Source of the DNA: an uncultured Bacteroidales bacterium | Lineage (GTDB): Bacteria; Bacteroidota; Bacteroidia; Bacteroidales; F082 | Assembly (NCBI GenBank): GCA_900318085.1 | Contig: ONJF01000003.1 | Coordinates: 52,448-116,447 of the forward strand | DNA: 64,000 bases | Direction: 5' to 3' | Shown: piece after piece, positions 25,067 to 33,275 of the stretch | Position numbering within the stretch: the first letter of the stretch is position 1 | How the letters are laid out: every line of letters begins with the position of its first letter | Notes under the pieces: model-generated | Told to the model about the DNA's origin: nothing | Database searches by the model: none | Seen by the model: the letters and a program-made list of their open reading frames with translations, nothing else | Translations under genes and position numbers: made by a program

Positions 25067-25864
25067 ATGAAAAATAGGATATTGATATTGGCGGTTTTGT
25101 GCCTCGCAGCCTTCTCTTCGTGCAACGACTTCAACCGATTGGTGAAGAGCACCGACAACGAGGCGAAATATGAGGTGGCGGTTGACTATTACGAGCGTGG
25201 CGACTACAACCACGCCTTGCAATTGTTCGACCTGCTGCAGGCTTCGTTCCGTAACACCCCGCGCGGTGAGTCGATCACCTATAAGACCGCCCAATGCTAC
25301 TATCTCCAAGAAGACTACGAGATTGCCTCATATTACTACAACCGTTTCGTGCAGACCTATCCCTTCTCGAAAGATGCCGAGAAGGCGGCCTACATGAACG
25401 CGTATTGCAACTACATGCTCTCTCCCGAGTCGGGCCTCGACCAGACCAGCACGCACAACGCCATCAAGTTGCTGAAGTCGTTTGCAGAACGTTACCCCAA
25501 CAGCGACAGCCTCGACCGCGCCAACCAGCTACTGACCAACCTGAACAACAAGCTGGAAGAGAAAGACTACAACATCTGCCGGTTGTTCTATCGCATGGAG
25601 AACTATAGCGCTGCCATCACCTCGTTCGAGAACATGCTGAAGAAATACCCCAACACGTCTCACCGTGAGGAGATCCTCTATGACATGGCAAAGACCTACT
25701 TCGACTATGCCGAGAACAGCATTCCCGAAAAACAACGCGAGCGTTACGAGTCATGCGTCGAGCATTGCAACACCCTCTCCTACCTCTATCCCGAGAGCAA
25801 ATATGTGAGCGAGACCAACAACATTGCAGAAAAAGCAAGAAAGAAATTACAAAACATCAAATAA
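25067..25864 (+). CDS. bamD: Outer membrane assembly lipoprotein BamD
   Basis: A 265-residue lipoprotein. Its signal ends in the lipobox AFSSC (Cys19), followed by TPR-type helices (YEVAVDYYERGDYNHALQLFDLL, AQCYYLQEDYEIASYYYNRFVQTYP, FYRMENYSAAITSFENMLKKYP). This is the BamD layout; BamD supports BamA in folding beta-barrel proteins into the outer membrane. It is followed after 3 bp by the omega subunit gene, a common order in this phylum. No Met other than the first precedes the lipobox, so the start is certain. Confidence 0.92.
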   Translation: MKNRILILAVLCLAAFSSCNDFNRLVKSTDNEAKYEVAVDYYERGDYNHALQLFDLLQASFRNTPRGESITYKTAQCYYLQEDYEIASYYYNRFVQTYPFSKDAEKAAYMNAYCNYMLSPESGLDQTSTHNAIKLLKSFAERYPNSDSLDRANQLLTNLNNKLEEKDYNICRLFYRMENYSAAITSFENMLKKYPNTSHREEILYDMAKTYFDYAENSIPEKQRERYESCVEHCNTLSYLYPESKYVSETNNIAEKARKKLQNIK

Positions 25865-25867
25865 ACC

Positions 25868-26206
25868 ATGGATTTCAAGAAAATTAAGACCGAAACGACG
25901 GTTGTCACCCGTCAGAAAGACCAGTTCTACAAAGGCACGGGCAACATCTACGAGACTGTGGCCATCCTGTCCATCAGAGCCAACCAGATTGCCGCGGAGA
26001 TGAAAGCCGAACTCAACGAGAAGATCGAGTCGTTCGCTTCCATCACCAACGACAGTCTGGAGGAAGTGTTTGAAAACAAGGAACAGATCGAAATCGCAAA
26101 GTTCTACGAGCGTTTGCCCAAGCCCACCTTGATTGCCATCCACGAGTTCCTCCACGACCAAATCTACTTCCGCAACCCCGCCAAGGAGAGCCAAGAAGAC
26201 TTCTGA
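25868..26206 (+). CDS. rpoZ: RNA polymerase omega/Rpb6-like subunit
   Basis: A 112-residue protein. The segment NIYETVAILSIRANQIAAEMKAEL matches the conserved Rpb6/omega core, which binds and stabilises the RNA polymerase beta-prime subunit. The C-terminal extension (KPTLIAIHEFLHDQIYFRNP) is typical of the Bacteroidota form. It lies 3 bp after bamD and 22 bp before the DUF4835 gene. A coaBC gene would often follow in related genomes, but none is present here. Confidence 0.88.
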   Translation: MDFKKIKTETTVVTRQKDQFYKGTGNIYETVAILSIRANQIAAEMKAELNEKIESFASITNDSLEEVFENKEQIEIAKFYERLPKPTLIAIHEFLHDQIYFRNPAKESQEDF

Positions 26207-26228
26207 ACCGTAAGCAAAAGGGAGAGCC

Positions 26229-27143
26229 ATGAAAAAAGTAGCAACAATACTTTCAGTCCTCGTCTGCATGTTAGCCTTTGGCCCGTTGCAGGCACAAGAG
26301 CTGCAATGCGATGTGCGCGTCAACTCCAACAAGGTGCAAGGCAGCGACAAGACCATCTACCAGAACCTGCAGACCTCCCTTTACGAGTTTATCAACAACA
26401 CCAAATTCACTGAAATCAATTTCAGACAGGCAGAGAAGATAGAGTGTTCCATGCTCGTTGACGTGACCGGCCGTGAAGGCGAATACATCACGGCCGAAAT
26501 CAACCTCGCCCTGCGCCGTCCCGTATACAAGTCAAACTACAGCACCCCGATGTTCAACTACATCGACCGCAAGTTCACCTTTGAATACACCGAGGGACAG
26601 ACGCTCGACTTCAACCCCAACACCTATATCTCCAACCTGACCAGCACCATCGGGTTCTACGTCTACCTCTTCCTTGGCCTCGACTTCGATTCCTTTTCGC
26701 TTAATGGCGGTACGCCCTTTTTCGACATTGCCGAGACCATCGCCAACGCCGCTCCGCAAGAAGCCGGTGGCGACAACGGATGGAGTTCTACGGGTCGGCA
26801 GAACCGACACGCCATCATCAGCGACATCAACAACCCTTCTTACCAACCGCTGCGCCAATTCCTCTATGACTACCATCGCAACGGTCTTGACGTCATGGCC
26901 GAGCATCCCGAGCAAGGCCGCGAAGCCATCTTTAACGCCATTAGCAACCTGCAGGGCATATATGAGCGCAACCCCATGTGCTATTTCCTGCAGCTCCTTA
27001 TCGAGAGCAAGCGCGACGAAATCATCCAAATCTTCTCACAGGGCGAGATGAAAATCAGGACCGAGGCCTCCAATGTCATGAAGACCATCGACCCGTCGCA
27101 GTCGTCGCGCTACGAAGCCATGCTCCAAAACAAAGGATTTTAA
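26229..27143 (+). CDS. DUF4835 family exported protein
   Basis: A 304-residue protein with a clear signal peptide (MKKVATILSVLVCMLAFGPLQAQ) and the family opening ELQCDVRVNSNKVQGSDKTIYQNL. Aromatic-rich strands (PMFNYIDRKFTFEYTEG, FYVYLFLGLDFDSFS) suggest a periplasmic or outer-membrane-associated protein. Function is unknown. The conserved position between rpoZ and recN supports orthology with DUF4835 proteins elsewhere in the phylum. It is 9 bp before recN. Confidence 0.85.
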   Translation: MKKVATILSVLVCMLAFGPLQAQELQCDVRVNSNKVQGSDKTIYQNLQTSLYEFINNTKFTEINFRQAEKIECSMLVDVTGREGEYITAEINLALRRPVYKSNYSTPMFNYIDRKFTFEYTEGQTLDFNPNTYISNLTSTIGFYVYLFLGLDFDSFSLNGGTPFFDIAETIANAAPQEAGGDNGWSSTGRQNRHAIISDINNPSYQPLRQFLYDYHRNGLDVMAEHPEQGREAIFNAISNLQGIYERNPMCYFLQLLIESKRDEIIQIFSQGEMKIRTEASNVMKTIDPSQSSRYEAMLQNKGF

Positions 27144-27152
27144 TCCCGTTTT

Positions 27153-28805
27153 ATGCTCAAGCAATTGCACATCAGCAATTACGCTCTCATTGACGAGCTG
27201 ACTGTCAGCTTCGACAAAGGATTCAATGTCATCACGGGCGAGACTGGCGCCGGCAAGTCCATCTTGCTCGGCGCGTTGGGCTTTGCTTTGGGCGATCGCG
27301 CCGACACTGGCGTGCTCTATGACCAGGACAAAAAATGTGTCGTGGAGGCACAGTTTGAATTGGACGACGAGTCATTAAGGCCATTATTCGAGTCGAACGA
27401 CCTTGACTTTGAGACCGACTGCATCTTCCGCCGCGAACTCAACCCGCAGAAGAAAAGCCGTGCCTTCGTCAACGACACCCCGGTGGCTTTGCAGACCATG
27501 AAAGAGCTGGGCAGCCGACTGGTCGACATCCACTCGCAGCACGACTCGCTCCTACTCACCGATGCCGACTTCCAACTCAAGCTCTTGGACGACATCGCGC
27601 AAAACACCGAAACGCTTGCCCTCTACCAAGAGGAGTACGGCAACTACAACGCGCTCAAACGTCAGTTGAATGCGCTAAAAGACATGGCAACCAAAAACAC
27701 CGCCGAGAACGACTACCTCAAGTTCCAACTTGACGAACTCGACAAGGCCGACCTCAAGGAAGGCGAATATGCCGACATCGAACAGACCCTCGGCGTGATG
27801 GAGAATGCCGAAGAAATCAAGACCTTGCTCGTCACCGCCAACAACTTGATGGAAGACTCGGAGACGGCGATTTTGGGCCAATGCAATGAGTTGTCCTCCA
27901 CCCTTTCGCACCTCAAGCGCCTCTTGCCCGACACAGAAAGCCTTCAGGAGCGCGTGGAAACCCTGAAAGTCGAGCTGAAAGACATCGCCTACGAACTGCG
28001 CCGCCACGAAGGCGACACCCTATTCGACGAGGAGCAACTGCAAAGCCTCCAAGAGCGCTACGACCTGATCAGCCGCCTGATGATGAAGCACCGCGTCAAG
28101 GAGTATGACGAGCTCATCACACTTAGAGACAGTCTGAAAGAAAAGGTGAACGCCTTTGAGAACATCGACGAGACCATCTCAAAGGTAGAGAAAGAACTGA
28201 AAGAAAGCGAAAAGCGCCTTTCAGATTTGGCCAATGCCTTGCATGGCAAGCGTTGTGAGGCCGCTACGGCGTTCGGTGAAAAAGTCAAATCATTGGTTCA
28301 GCAGCTGGCCATGCCCTTCGCGCAGTTCCAAGTCAGTGTGGAAAAACAAGATGACTTTGGCAGCAAAGGCAGCGATGCCATCCGTTTCCTCTTCTCTGCC
28401 AACAAAGGCATTGCCGTCGACGACCTCCGTCGTGTGGCATCGGGTGGCGAGCTTTCGAGGTTGATGCTCTCCATCAAGAGTGCCGTGTCGGACTACAACT
28501 ACATCCCCACCCTCATCTTCGACGAGATCGACACGGGTGTCTCGGGCGAAGTGGCAGCCAAAATCGGTAACATCATGCAAAAGATGGGCAATGCGCTGCA
28601 ACTCATCTCCATCACCCACCTGCCCCAAGTGGCCAGCCAAGCCGACCATCATTACTACATCTACAAAGACAACGAAGGCGAGCGCACCCAATCCCATATC
28701 CGCGTTCTGCAACGCGAAGAGCGCATCACCGAGATCGCCAAGATGTTGAGCAACGACAAACTGACGCCCGAAGCCTTACGGGCAGCAGAAGTGTTATTGA
28801 AATAA
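27153..28805 (+). CDS. recN: DNA repair protein RecN
   Basis: A 550-residue SMC-like ATPase for double-strand break repair. The Walker A GETGAGKSILLGALG is near the N-terminus. A long coiled coil with a central break (about 155-365) follows. The ABC signature VASGGELSRLMLSIKSA and Walker B LIFDEIDTGVSGEVA lie in the C-terminal head, with ITHLPQVASQADHHYYI as the switch region. Full length for the family. It ends 8 bp before the convergent lpxA gene. Confidence 0.94.
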   Translation: MLKQLHISNYALIDELTVSFDKGFNVITGETGAGKSILLGALGFALGDRADTGVLYDQDKKCVVEAQFELDDESLRPLFESNDLDFETDCIFRRELNPQKKSRAFVNDTPVALQTMKELGSRLVDIHSQHDSLLLTDADFQLKLLDDIAQNTETLALYQEEYGNYNALKRQLNALKDMATKNTAENDYLKFQLDELDKADLKEGEYADIEQTLGVMENAEEIKTLLVTANNLMEDSETAILGQCNELSSTLSHLKRLLPDTESLQERVETLKVELKDIAYELRRHEGDTLFDEEQLQSLQERYDLISRLMMKHRVKEYDELITLRDSLKEKVNAFENIDETISKVEKELKESEKRLSDLANALHGKRCEAATAFGEKVKSLVQQLAMPFAQFQVSVEKQDDFGSKGSDAIRFLFSANKGIAVDDLRRVASGGELSRLMLSIKSAVSDYNYIPTLIFDEIDTGVSGEVAAKIGNIMQKMGNALQLISITHLPQVASQADHHYYIYKDNEGERTQSHIRVLQREERITEIAKMLSNDKLTPEALRAAEVLLK

Positions 28806-28813
28806 GGGGAAAA

Positions 28814-29605
28814 TCAATCTTCGTTTCCAACGGCATTTTTCATGATGCCAATCTTGGAACTCTCCACAAAATTGAGGATGAAATCGCGGTCTTCCGAAAC
28901 GGGAAGGTTCTCGCGGATGTATTGCACCGACTGGCTGATGTTCATGCCTACGCTATAGATGACACGATACACATCCTGAATGGCATTGATACGCTCACGC
29001 GTGAAGCCACGACGCACCAACCCAATGGAGTTGACACCAGCATAGCACACAGGGTAACCTGGTCCCGTCTTCACAAAGGGTGGGATATCCTTGTTGACCA
29101 AGGCACCACCACAAATCATCACATGAGCGCCGATACGGCTGAACTGGCTCACCGCAGCGAGGCCTCCGAAGATGGCCCAATCGTCGACGGTGATATGACC
29201 CGCCAAGGTGGCCGCATTGGCCATGATGACATGGTCGCCGAGATAGCAGTCGTGCGCCACATGGGTGAACGCCATCAGCAGGCAGTCCTTACCGACCACC
29301 GTCTTACCCGAGGCCGCCGTGCCCTTGTTGACCGTCGCCGACTCACGCACCGTGGTGCCGTCGCCGATATAGCAATAGGTGGTCTCGCCTTTGTATTTCA
29401 GGTCTTGCGGGATGGCTGAAATCACAGCACCCGGAAAGATCTTGCAGTTCTTGCCGATGCGTGCGCCGTCCATGATGACAGCATTGGGACCAATCCAAGT
29501 GCCGCTGCCAATCTCCACGTCTTCGCCAATCCATGCGAAAGCCTCAATCTTCACGTCATCAGCGATGCGTGCATTGGGATGGATATAGGCTAAAGGCTGG
29601 TTCAT
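28814..29605 (-). CDS. lpxA: Acyl-ACP--UDP-GlcNAc O-acyltransferase
   Basis: A 263-residue hexapeptide-repeat acyltransferase that adds the first 3-hydroxyacyl chain in lipid A synthesis. The catalytic His lies in LMAFTHVAHDCYLGDH. The C-terminal helical domain begins near LVRRGFTRERINAIQDVYRVIY. It follows lpxC by 2 bp and is certainly cotranscribed. Length and order are normal for the phylum. Confidence 0.94.
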   Translation of the reverse strand: MNQPLAYIHPNARIADDVKIEAFAWIGEDVEIGSGTWIGPNAVIMDGARIGKNCKIFPGAVISAIPQDLKYKGETTYCYIGDGTTVRESATVNKGTAASGKTVVGKDCLLMAFTHVAHDCYLGDHVIMANAATLAGHITVDDWAIFGGLAAVSQFSRIGAHVMICGGALVNKDIPPFVKTGPGYPVCYAGVNSIGLVRRGFTRERINAIQDVYRVIYSVGMNISQSVQYIRENLPVSEDRDFILNFVESSKIGIMKNAVGNED

Positions 29606-29607
29606 GC

Positions 29608-30519
29608 TTAATATAATAAGGTGTGCTTGATCTTTCGTGCGAAAGAGGTGTTGGAGAAGTGACCCGGCTTAACGGCAGTCACCTTGCCCTTGATGGGACG
29701 GCCGACCAAGGTAAGGTCGCCGATGACATCCAACAGTTTATGACGGGCAGGCTCGTTGTCGAAATAGAGTTCCACATTGTTCAAGATACCGCATTCCTTG
29801 ACCGTGACTTTCGGCTTCTTGAAGAAAGCGGCGATATGGTCAAGTTCCTCGGAAGAGACATTGCGGTTGACGAACACGATGGCGTTGGTCAAGTCGCCGC
29901 CTTTAATGAGGTTACGGCTGATGAGGGTCTCCAACTCATGAAGGAAAACAAAGGTACGGCAAGGGGCAATCTCGTTTTCAAAGTCCTTGAGGTCGTGCAA
30001 CGAGGCATGCTGTTCGTCGAGCACCCGCGTGTTGTATTTCACCTTCACATCGATCTGGAACGAATCGGCTGGTTCGATGGTCAACTCGATGCCAAGGACC
30101 TCATTCTTGTAGGAGATCGGCTCCTCGATGACAAGGTAATTGCGGGGGGCGTTCTGCTCAACGATGCCAGCCTTATGAATGGCCTCGACAAAGAATTTGC
30201 CGCTGCCGTCCATAATCGGTGTCTCTTCCACATCGATGTCAATCAACACGTTATCGATGCCCATACCTCGTAACGAGGCCAGGACATGCTCAACGGTATA
30301 GATCTTCACGCCACCTTTGCCGAGGGTAGTACCACGGGCAGTATCGATGACATTGTCGACATCGGCCTCAATGATAGGCTGGTTCTCTAGGTCAATTCTA
30401 CGAAAACGGATTCCAGAATTTATGGGAGCCGGGTTGAAGGTGAGGGTGCCGCACTGACGCGTGTGGAGCCCTGCTCCTTTGACACTGACTCTATTTTTGA
30501 GCGTACATTGTTTCTCCAT
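29608..30519 (-). CDS. lpxC: UDP-3-O-acyl-GlcNAc deacetylase, not fused to FabZ
   Basis: A 303-residue LpxC. Zn ligands are the His in YTVEHVLASLRG and the His and Asp in RHKLLDVIGDLTLVG; a late catalytic His is in VKPGHFSNTSFARKI. It performs the committed step of lipid A synthesis. In most Bacteroidota LpxC is fused to a C-terminal FabZ dehydratase, giving about 460 residues. Here the protein stops right after the deacetylase (KHTLLY), and lpxA starts 2 bp later, so the FabZ domain is truly absent. The start codon lies 43 bp after a TATTTTTG box. Confidence 0.92.
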   Translation of the reverse strand: MEKQCTLKNRVSVKGAGLHTRQCGTLTFNPAPINSGIRFRRIDLENQPIIEADVDNVIDTARGTTLGKGGVKIYTVEHVLASLRGMGIDNVLIDIDVEETPIMDGSGKFFVEAIHKAGIVEQNAPRNYLVIEEPISYKNEVLGIELTIEPADSFQIDVKVKYNTRVLDEQHASLHDLKDFENEIAPCRTFVFLHELETLISRNLIKGGDLTNAIVFVNRNVSSEELDHIAAFFKKPKVTVKECGILNNVELYFDNEPARHKLLDVIGDLTLVGRPIKGKVTAVKPGHFSNTSFARKIKHTLLY

Positions 30520-30562
30520 AAAAAATCATATATGTGGATATATCTTCTCCACAAAAAACGGG

Positions 30563-30570
30563 CAAAAATA
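30563..30570 (-). promoter_or_regulatory. Bacteroidota-type -7 box TATTTTTG
   Basis: Minus-strand TAnnTTTG match 43 bp upstream of lpxC, driving lpxC-lpxA separately from the distant lpxD. Confidence 0.5.
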
Positions 30571-30649
30571 GGAAAATATTCTACAAACGCCAAAAAAAAG
30601 CGTATCTTTACACACTTTTACGAAGAGTTTAAAGCAGAAAACACACAAA

Positions 30650-31336
30650 ATGAAGCTTTTAGCAAGATTTATAAAAATTACTTTTTTTACCCTCGGAGTC
30701 CTCTTCACGCTGATGTTGATCTTGGCGTTCACTTCGGCGCCGTTTTATTGGTACTTCAATCTGGGACAGAACCCCGACAAAGAGGCGCAGCTCACCCACC
30801 CACAACGGGTCGTCATGTTTGGCGGTGCCGGTATGCCTTCGGAAGACAACCTGATGCGACTTTACCACACGGCGGCATTGGCGCGACACTTCGATATCCC
30901 CGTGATTTTGGTCCACCCTGAAGACTCGCTTTGCCAAGCCGAAATGACTCGCCTACTCCACCAAGGCGGTATCGATGACATCCTTTACATGACAGAGGGC
31001 AGCAACACACGCTCACAGGCCTTGGAACTCATGGTCTCCTACCCTGAACTTGCCAACAAGCAAATGCTTGTCGTCACCTCTCCCGAACATGTCAGGCGCA
31101 CTGTGAAATGCCTCAAAAAAGTCGGGTTCACAAATGTATACGGCAAAGCGGCCTATCCCGCCACCGTCGACTTCGACCTGTCGTTAGACAAGAAGAAACT
31201 GGGCGGCAACGAAATCGTCCCTTCGGTGGAGAGCGTCAAGATGCGCTACACCTTCTTCAATTACCTGAAACTGGAAATCACTTGTTTGAGGGAATACTGC
31301 GCCCTCGCCTACTACAGGGTTAAGGGGTGGATCTGA
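30650..31336 (+). CDS. YdcF/SanA-like DUF218 membrane protein
   Basis: A 228-residue protein with one N-terminal membrane helix (about 8-32). The DUF218 core has RVVMFGGAGMPSEDN, the NTRSQALE motif and LVVTSPEHVRRT. Family members such as SanA and ElyC are linked to envelope integrity, but their reaction is unknown. The gene lies between lpxD and lpxC in opposite orientation, interrupting what is usually a continuous lpx cluster. A weak promoter-like TATCTTTA lies about 40 bp upstream. Confidence 0.82.
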   Translation: MKLLARFIKITFFTLGVLFTLMLILAFTSAPFYWYFNLGQNPDKEAQLTHPQRVVMFGGAGMPSEDNLMRLYHTAALARHFDIPVILVHPEDSLCQAEMTRLLHQGGIDDILYMTEGSNTRSQALELMVSYPELANKQMLVVTSPEHVRRTVKCLKKVGFTNVYGKAAYPATVDFDLSLDKKKLGGNEIVPSVESVKMRYTFFNYLKLEITCLREYCALAYYRVKGWI

Positions 31337-31348
31337 GACAATAGGTTG

Positions 31349-31368
31349 AGACGTAGCACGCTACGTCT
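31349..31368. repeat. Short palindrome AGACGTAG-cacg-CTACGTCT
   Basis: Perfect 8-bp inverted repeat with a 4-nt loop, between the convergent YdcF-like gene and lpxD. It may act as a weak bidirectional terminator or be a dispersed palindrome. Confidence 0.6.
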
Positions 31369-31376
31369 CTACAGGA

Positions 31377-32417
31377 TTAGGATTGTTTCTTCAATTCGGC
31401 CAATTCCTTCTCAAGGGCATCCAACTTGCGGGCCATTTCGTCGATATGGCGGAAACGGGCGTTGGAAACCAAATATTTGCGCAAGGGTTGTATGGGTGTG
31501 CCCATAAACTCTTGGTTCTCTTCCTTGATACTGCCCATGATGCCGCTTTGCCCGCCGAACTTCGAGCCGTCGGCGATGGTGATATGACCGACAAAGCCGG
31601 ACTGTCCTCCCACCACGCAGTTCTTGCCGAGATGTGTCGATCCGCTCACACCCACCTGGGCTGCCAAAGCCGAGTTCTCACCCACTTCCACATTGTGGGC
31701 AAGATGAATCAAGTTGTCGAGCTTCACTCCCTTATGAACCCTTGTCGAGCCCATCGTGGAGCGATCGATGGTGGTGTTGGCCCCGATTTCCACATTGTCG
31801 TCAACGACCACATTGCCCACCTGCGGAATCTTCTCGTAATGGCCGTCGGCCTGCGGTGCAAAACCAAAGCCATCGGCGCCCAGCACCGCTCCCGCATGGA
31901 GGATACAGTTCTTGCCAATGACCGTGTTGCGATAGAGCTTCACACCAGGATACAGCACCGTATTGTCACCGATAACGCAGCCGTCGCCAACATACACCTG
32001 CGGATAGAGCTTCACATTGTTGCCAATCCTAGCGTTTTCGCCCACAAAGACAAACTCACCCAGATACAGATTCTCACCACATTGTGCCGTGGAGGAGACG
32101 AAAGCCAGCGAAGAAACGCCTTGCTTGTTCTGCATCATCTGGTCGTAGAACGACAACAACTTGGCGAAGCTGGCATAGGCATCGGGCACACGTATCAAAG
32201 TGGCTTGGATAGGTGCAGTAGCCTCAAAGTTCTGGTTCACGATGACGATGCTCGACTGGGTCTCATAGATAAAATGCGTGTATTTCGGGTTGGCCAAGAA
32301 ACTAATCATGCCAGGAGCGCCTTCCTCGATTTTGGCGACATTCCACACCTCGGCGTTCGGGTTGCCTTCCACCTTGCCTTCAAGGATTGCGGCGATTTGG
32401 GTAGCGGTGAATTTCAT
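31377..32417 (-). CDS. lpxD: UDP-3-O-(3-hydroxyacyl)glucosamine N-acyltransferase
   Basis: A 346-residue LpxD. The N-terminal uridine-binding domain has [26 protein letters not shown] long hexapeptide beta-helix follows, with the catalytic His region [14 protein letters not shown], and then a C-terminal helix ([14 protein letters not shown]). It adds the second 3-hydroxyacyl chain to the lipid A precursor. It is separated from lpxC-lpxA by the inverted YdcF-like gene, and no HD-domain gene lies directly upstream as is usual in this phylum. Confidence 0.94.
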   Translation of the reverse strand: MKFTATQIAAILEGKVEGNPNAEVWNVAKIEEGAPGMISFLANPKYTHFIYETQSSIVIVNQNFEATAPIQATLIRVPDAYASFAKLLSFYDQMMQNKQGVSSLAFVSSTAQCGENLYLGEFVFVGENARIGNNVKLYPQVYVGDGCVIGDNTVLYPGVKLYRNTVIGKNCILHAGAVLGADGFGFAPQADGHYEKIPQVGNVVVDDNVEIGANTTIDRSTMGSTRVHKGVKLDNLIHLAHNVEVGENSALAAQVGVSGSTHLGKNCVVGGQSGFVGHITIADGSKFGGQSGIMGSIKEENQEFMGTPIQPLRKYLVSNARFRHIDEMARKLDALEKELAELKKQS

Positions 32418-32470
32418 TCGTTAAAGTGTTTTGCTAAATAACGGCGATTGAAGCTTATTATTTTATTATT

Positions 32471-32505
32471 GACGCGAGACGCGAGACGCGGGACTGCGGG
32501 ACTCG
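32471..32505. repeat. GACGCGA-type tandem repeat
   Basis: Units GACGCGA (twice), GACGCGG, GACTGCGG and GACTCGA in tandem, between lpxD and the upstream hypothetical gene. A related array lies at 33146. Confidence 0.75.
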
Positions 32506-32527
32506 AGATGGTCTCACGCCATATGTA

Positions 32528-33049
32528 TTAGAGCAACCTCTCAAAATCACGTTTCAGGATGGCGATAGCCTGTTCCACAACGGGGTTGGGCAAAGCCACG
32601 AGGCTCTGTGCCAAAATTGAGACATCCTCTTCATCCTTCAGCTGCTCAAAAGTTGTATTGATTTGGTTGACAAGCTCTTCCTTCGCATTGACCACGGCAT
32701 TCCAAGTGGTATTGGAGACATAGAGCTGCTGGGCCAGGTTGTGTTCAAACTCCTCTCGCACATTTTGCAGGAGTTGGAGATGGAAAGCGCCTTTTTCAAT
32801 GCCAGGCACATAGACGCGCTTCACCAACTGGGGCAGTTGCACACGCTCGAGATAAAGGAGAAAACGCTCGTAGGCCTGGACCTTGAGAGGCATAATGATC
32901 TTTAAGGCCTGTACCTTCAGTTCCATTTTTCCGATGTTGCGAAGCTCTGCATCCTTCATCTTCGAGAGACGCAGCAATATCATCACGGCAAAGACCATCA
33001 GCAACAGCCCTGCCGACATCAGGATAAGGAGAATCAAATTATTATTCAT
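32528..33049 (-). CDS. Conserved hypothetical membrane-anchored protein
   Basis: About 173 residues starting MNNNLILLILMSAGLL. There is one N-terminal hydrophobic helix (about residues 3-25) followed by a soluble helical domain (IMPLKVQAYERFLLYLERVQLPQLVKRVY, then VREEFEHNLAQQLYVSNTTW). I recognise no enzymatic motif. The topology suggests a cytoplasmic helical domain anchored in the inner membrane. The ATG at 33049 lies 18 bp after a TACCTTTG box; a TTG further upstream overlaps that promoter and is rejected. Known by eye only as a phylum-type conserved protein. Confidence 0.7.
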   Translation of the reverse strand: MNNNLILLILMSAGLLLMVFAVMILLRLSKMKDAELRNIGKMELKVQALKIIMPLKVQAYERFLLYLERVQLPQLVKRVYVPGIEKGAFHLQLLQNVREEFEHNLAQQLYVSNTTWNAVVNAKEELVNQINTTFEQLKDEEDVSILAQSLVALPNPVVEQAIAILKRDFERLL

Positions 33050-33067
33050 CACATTGTAATTTGGCCG

Positions 33068-33075
33068 CAAAGGTA
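33068..33075 (-). promoter_or_regulatory. -7 box TACCTTTG (minus)
   Basis: TAnnTTTG match 18 bp upstream of the hypothetical membrane protein, divergent from the promoter at 33128. Confidence 0.55.
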
Positions 33076-33127
33076 CGGTTTTTCGTCAAAACATCAACTT
33101 TTCGGAGGCACCTATCGAAAAAAGGCC

Positions 33128-33135
33128 TACCTTTG
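33128..33135 (+). promoter_or_regulatory. -7 box TACCTTTG (plus)
   Basis: TAnnTTTG match 140 bp upstream of the aminotransferase gene. The predicted leader contains the repeat hairpin at 33146-33218. Confidence 0.5.
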
Positions 33136-33145
33136 CCCATTCAAA

Positions 33146-33218
33146 GACGCGGGACTGCGGGACACGGGACTACGAGACAACAGAAAATCCCGCGTCTCGC
33201 GTCCCGAAGTCTCGCGTC
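33146..33218. repeat. Inverted array of GACGCGG-type units
   Basis: A left arm of GACGCGG, GACTGCGG, GACACGG, GACTACGA faces a right arm of inverted units (CCCGCGTCTCGCGTCCCG, then AGTCTCGCGTC). Together they can fold into a large hairpin within the 5' leader of the aminotransferase gene. Confidence 0.65.
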
Positions 33219-33275
33219 AAACAACAAATCAAAGATTCGACGAAGTCAATTAAACAATCAACACTTAAACATATC

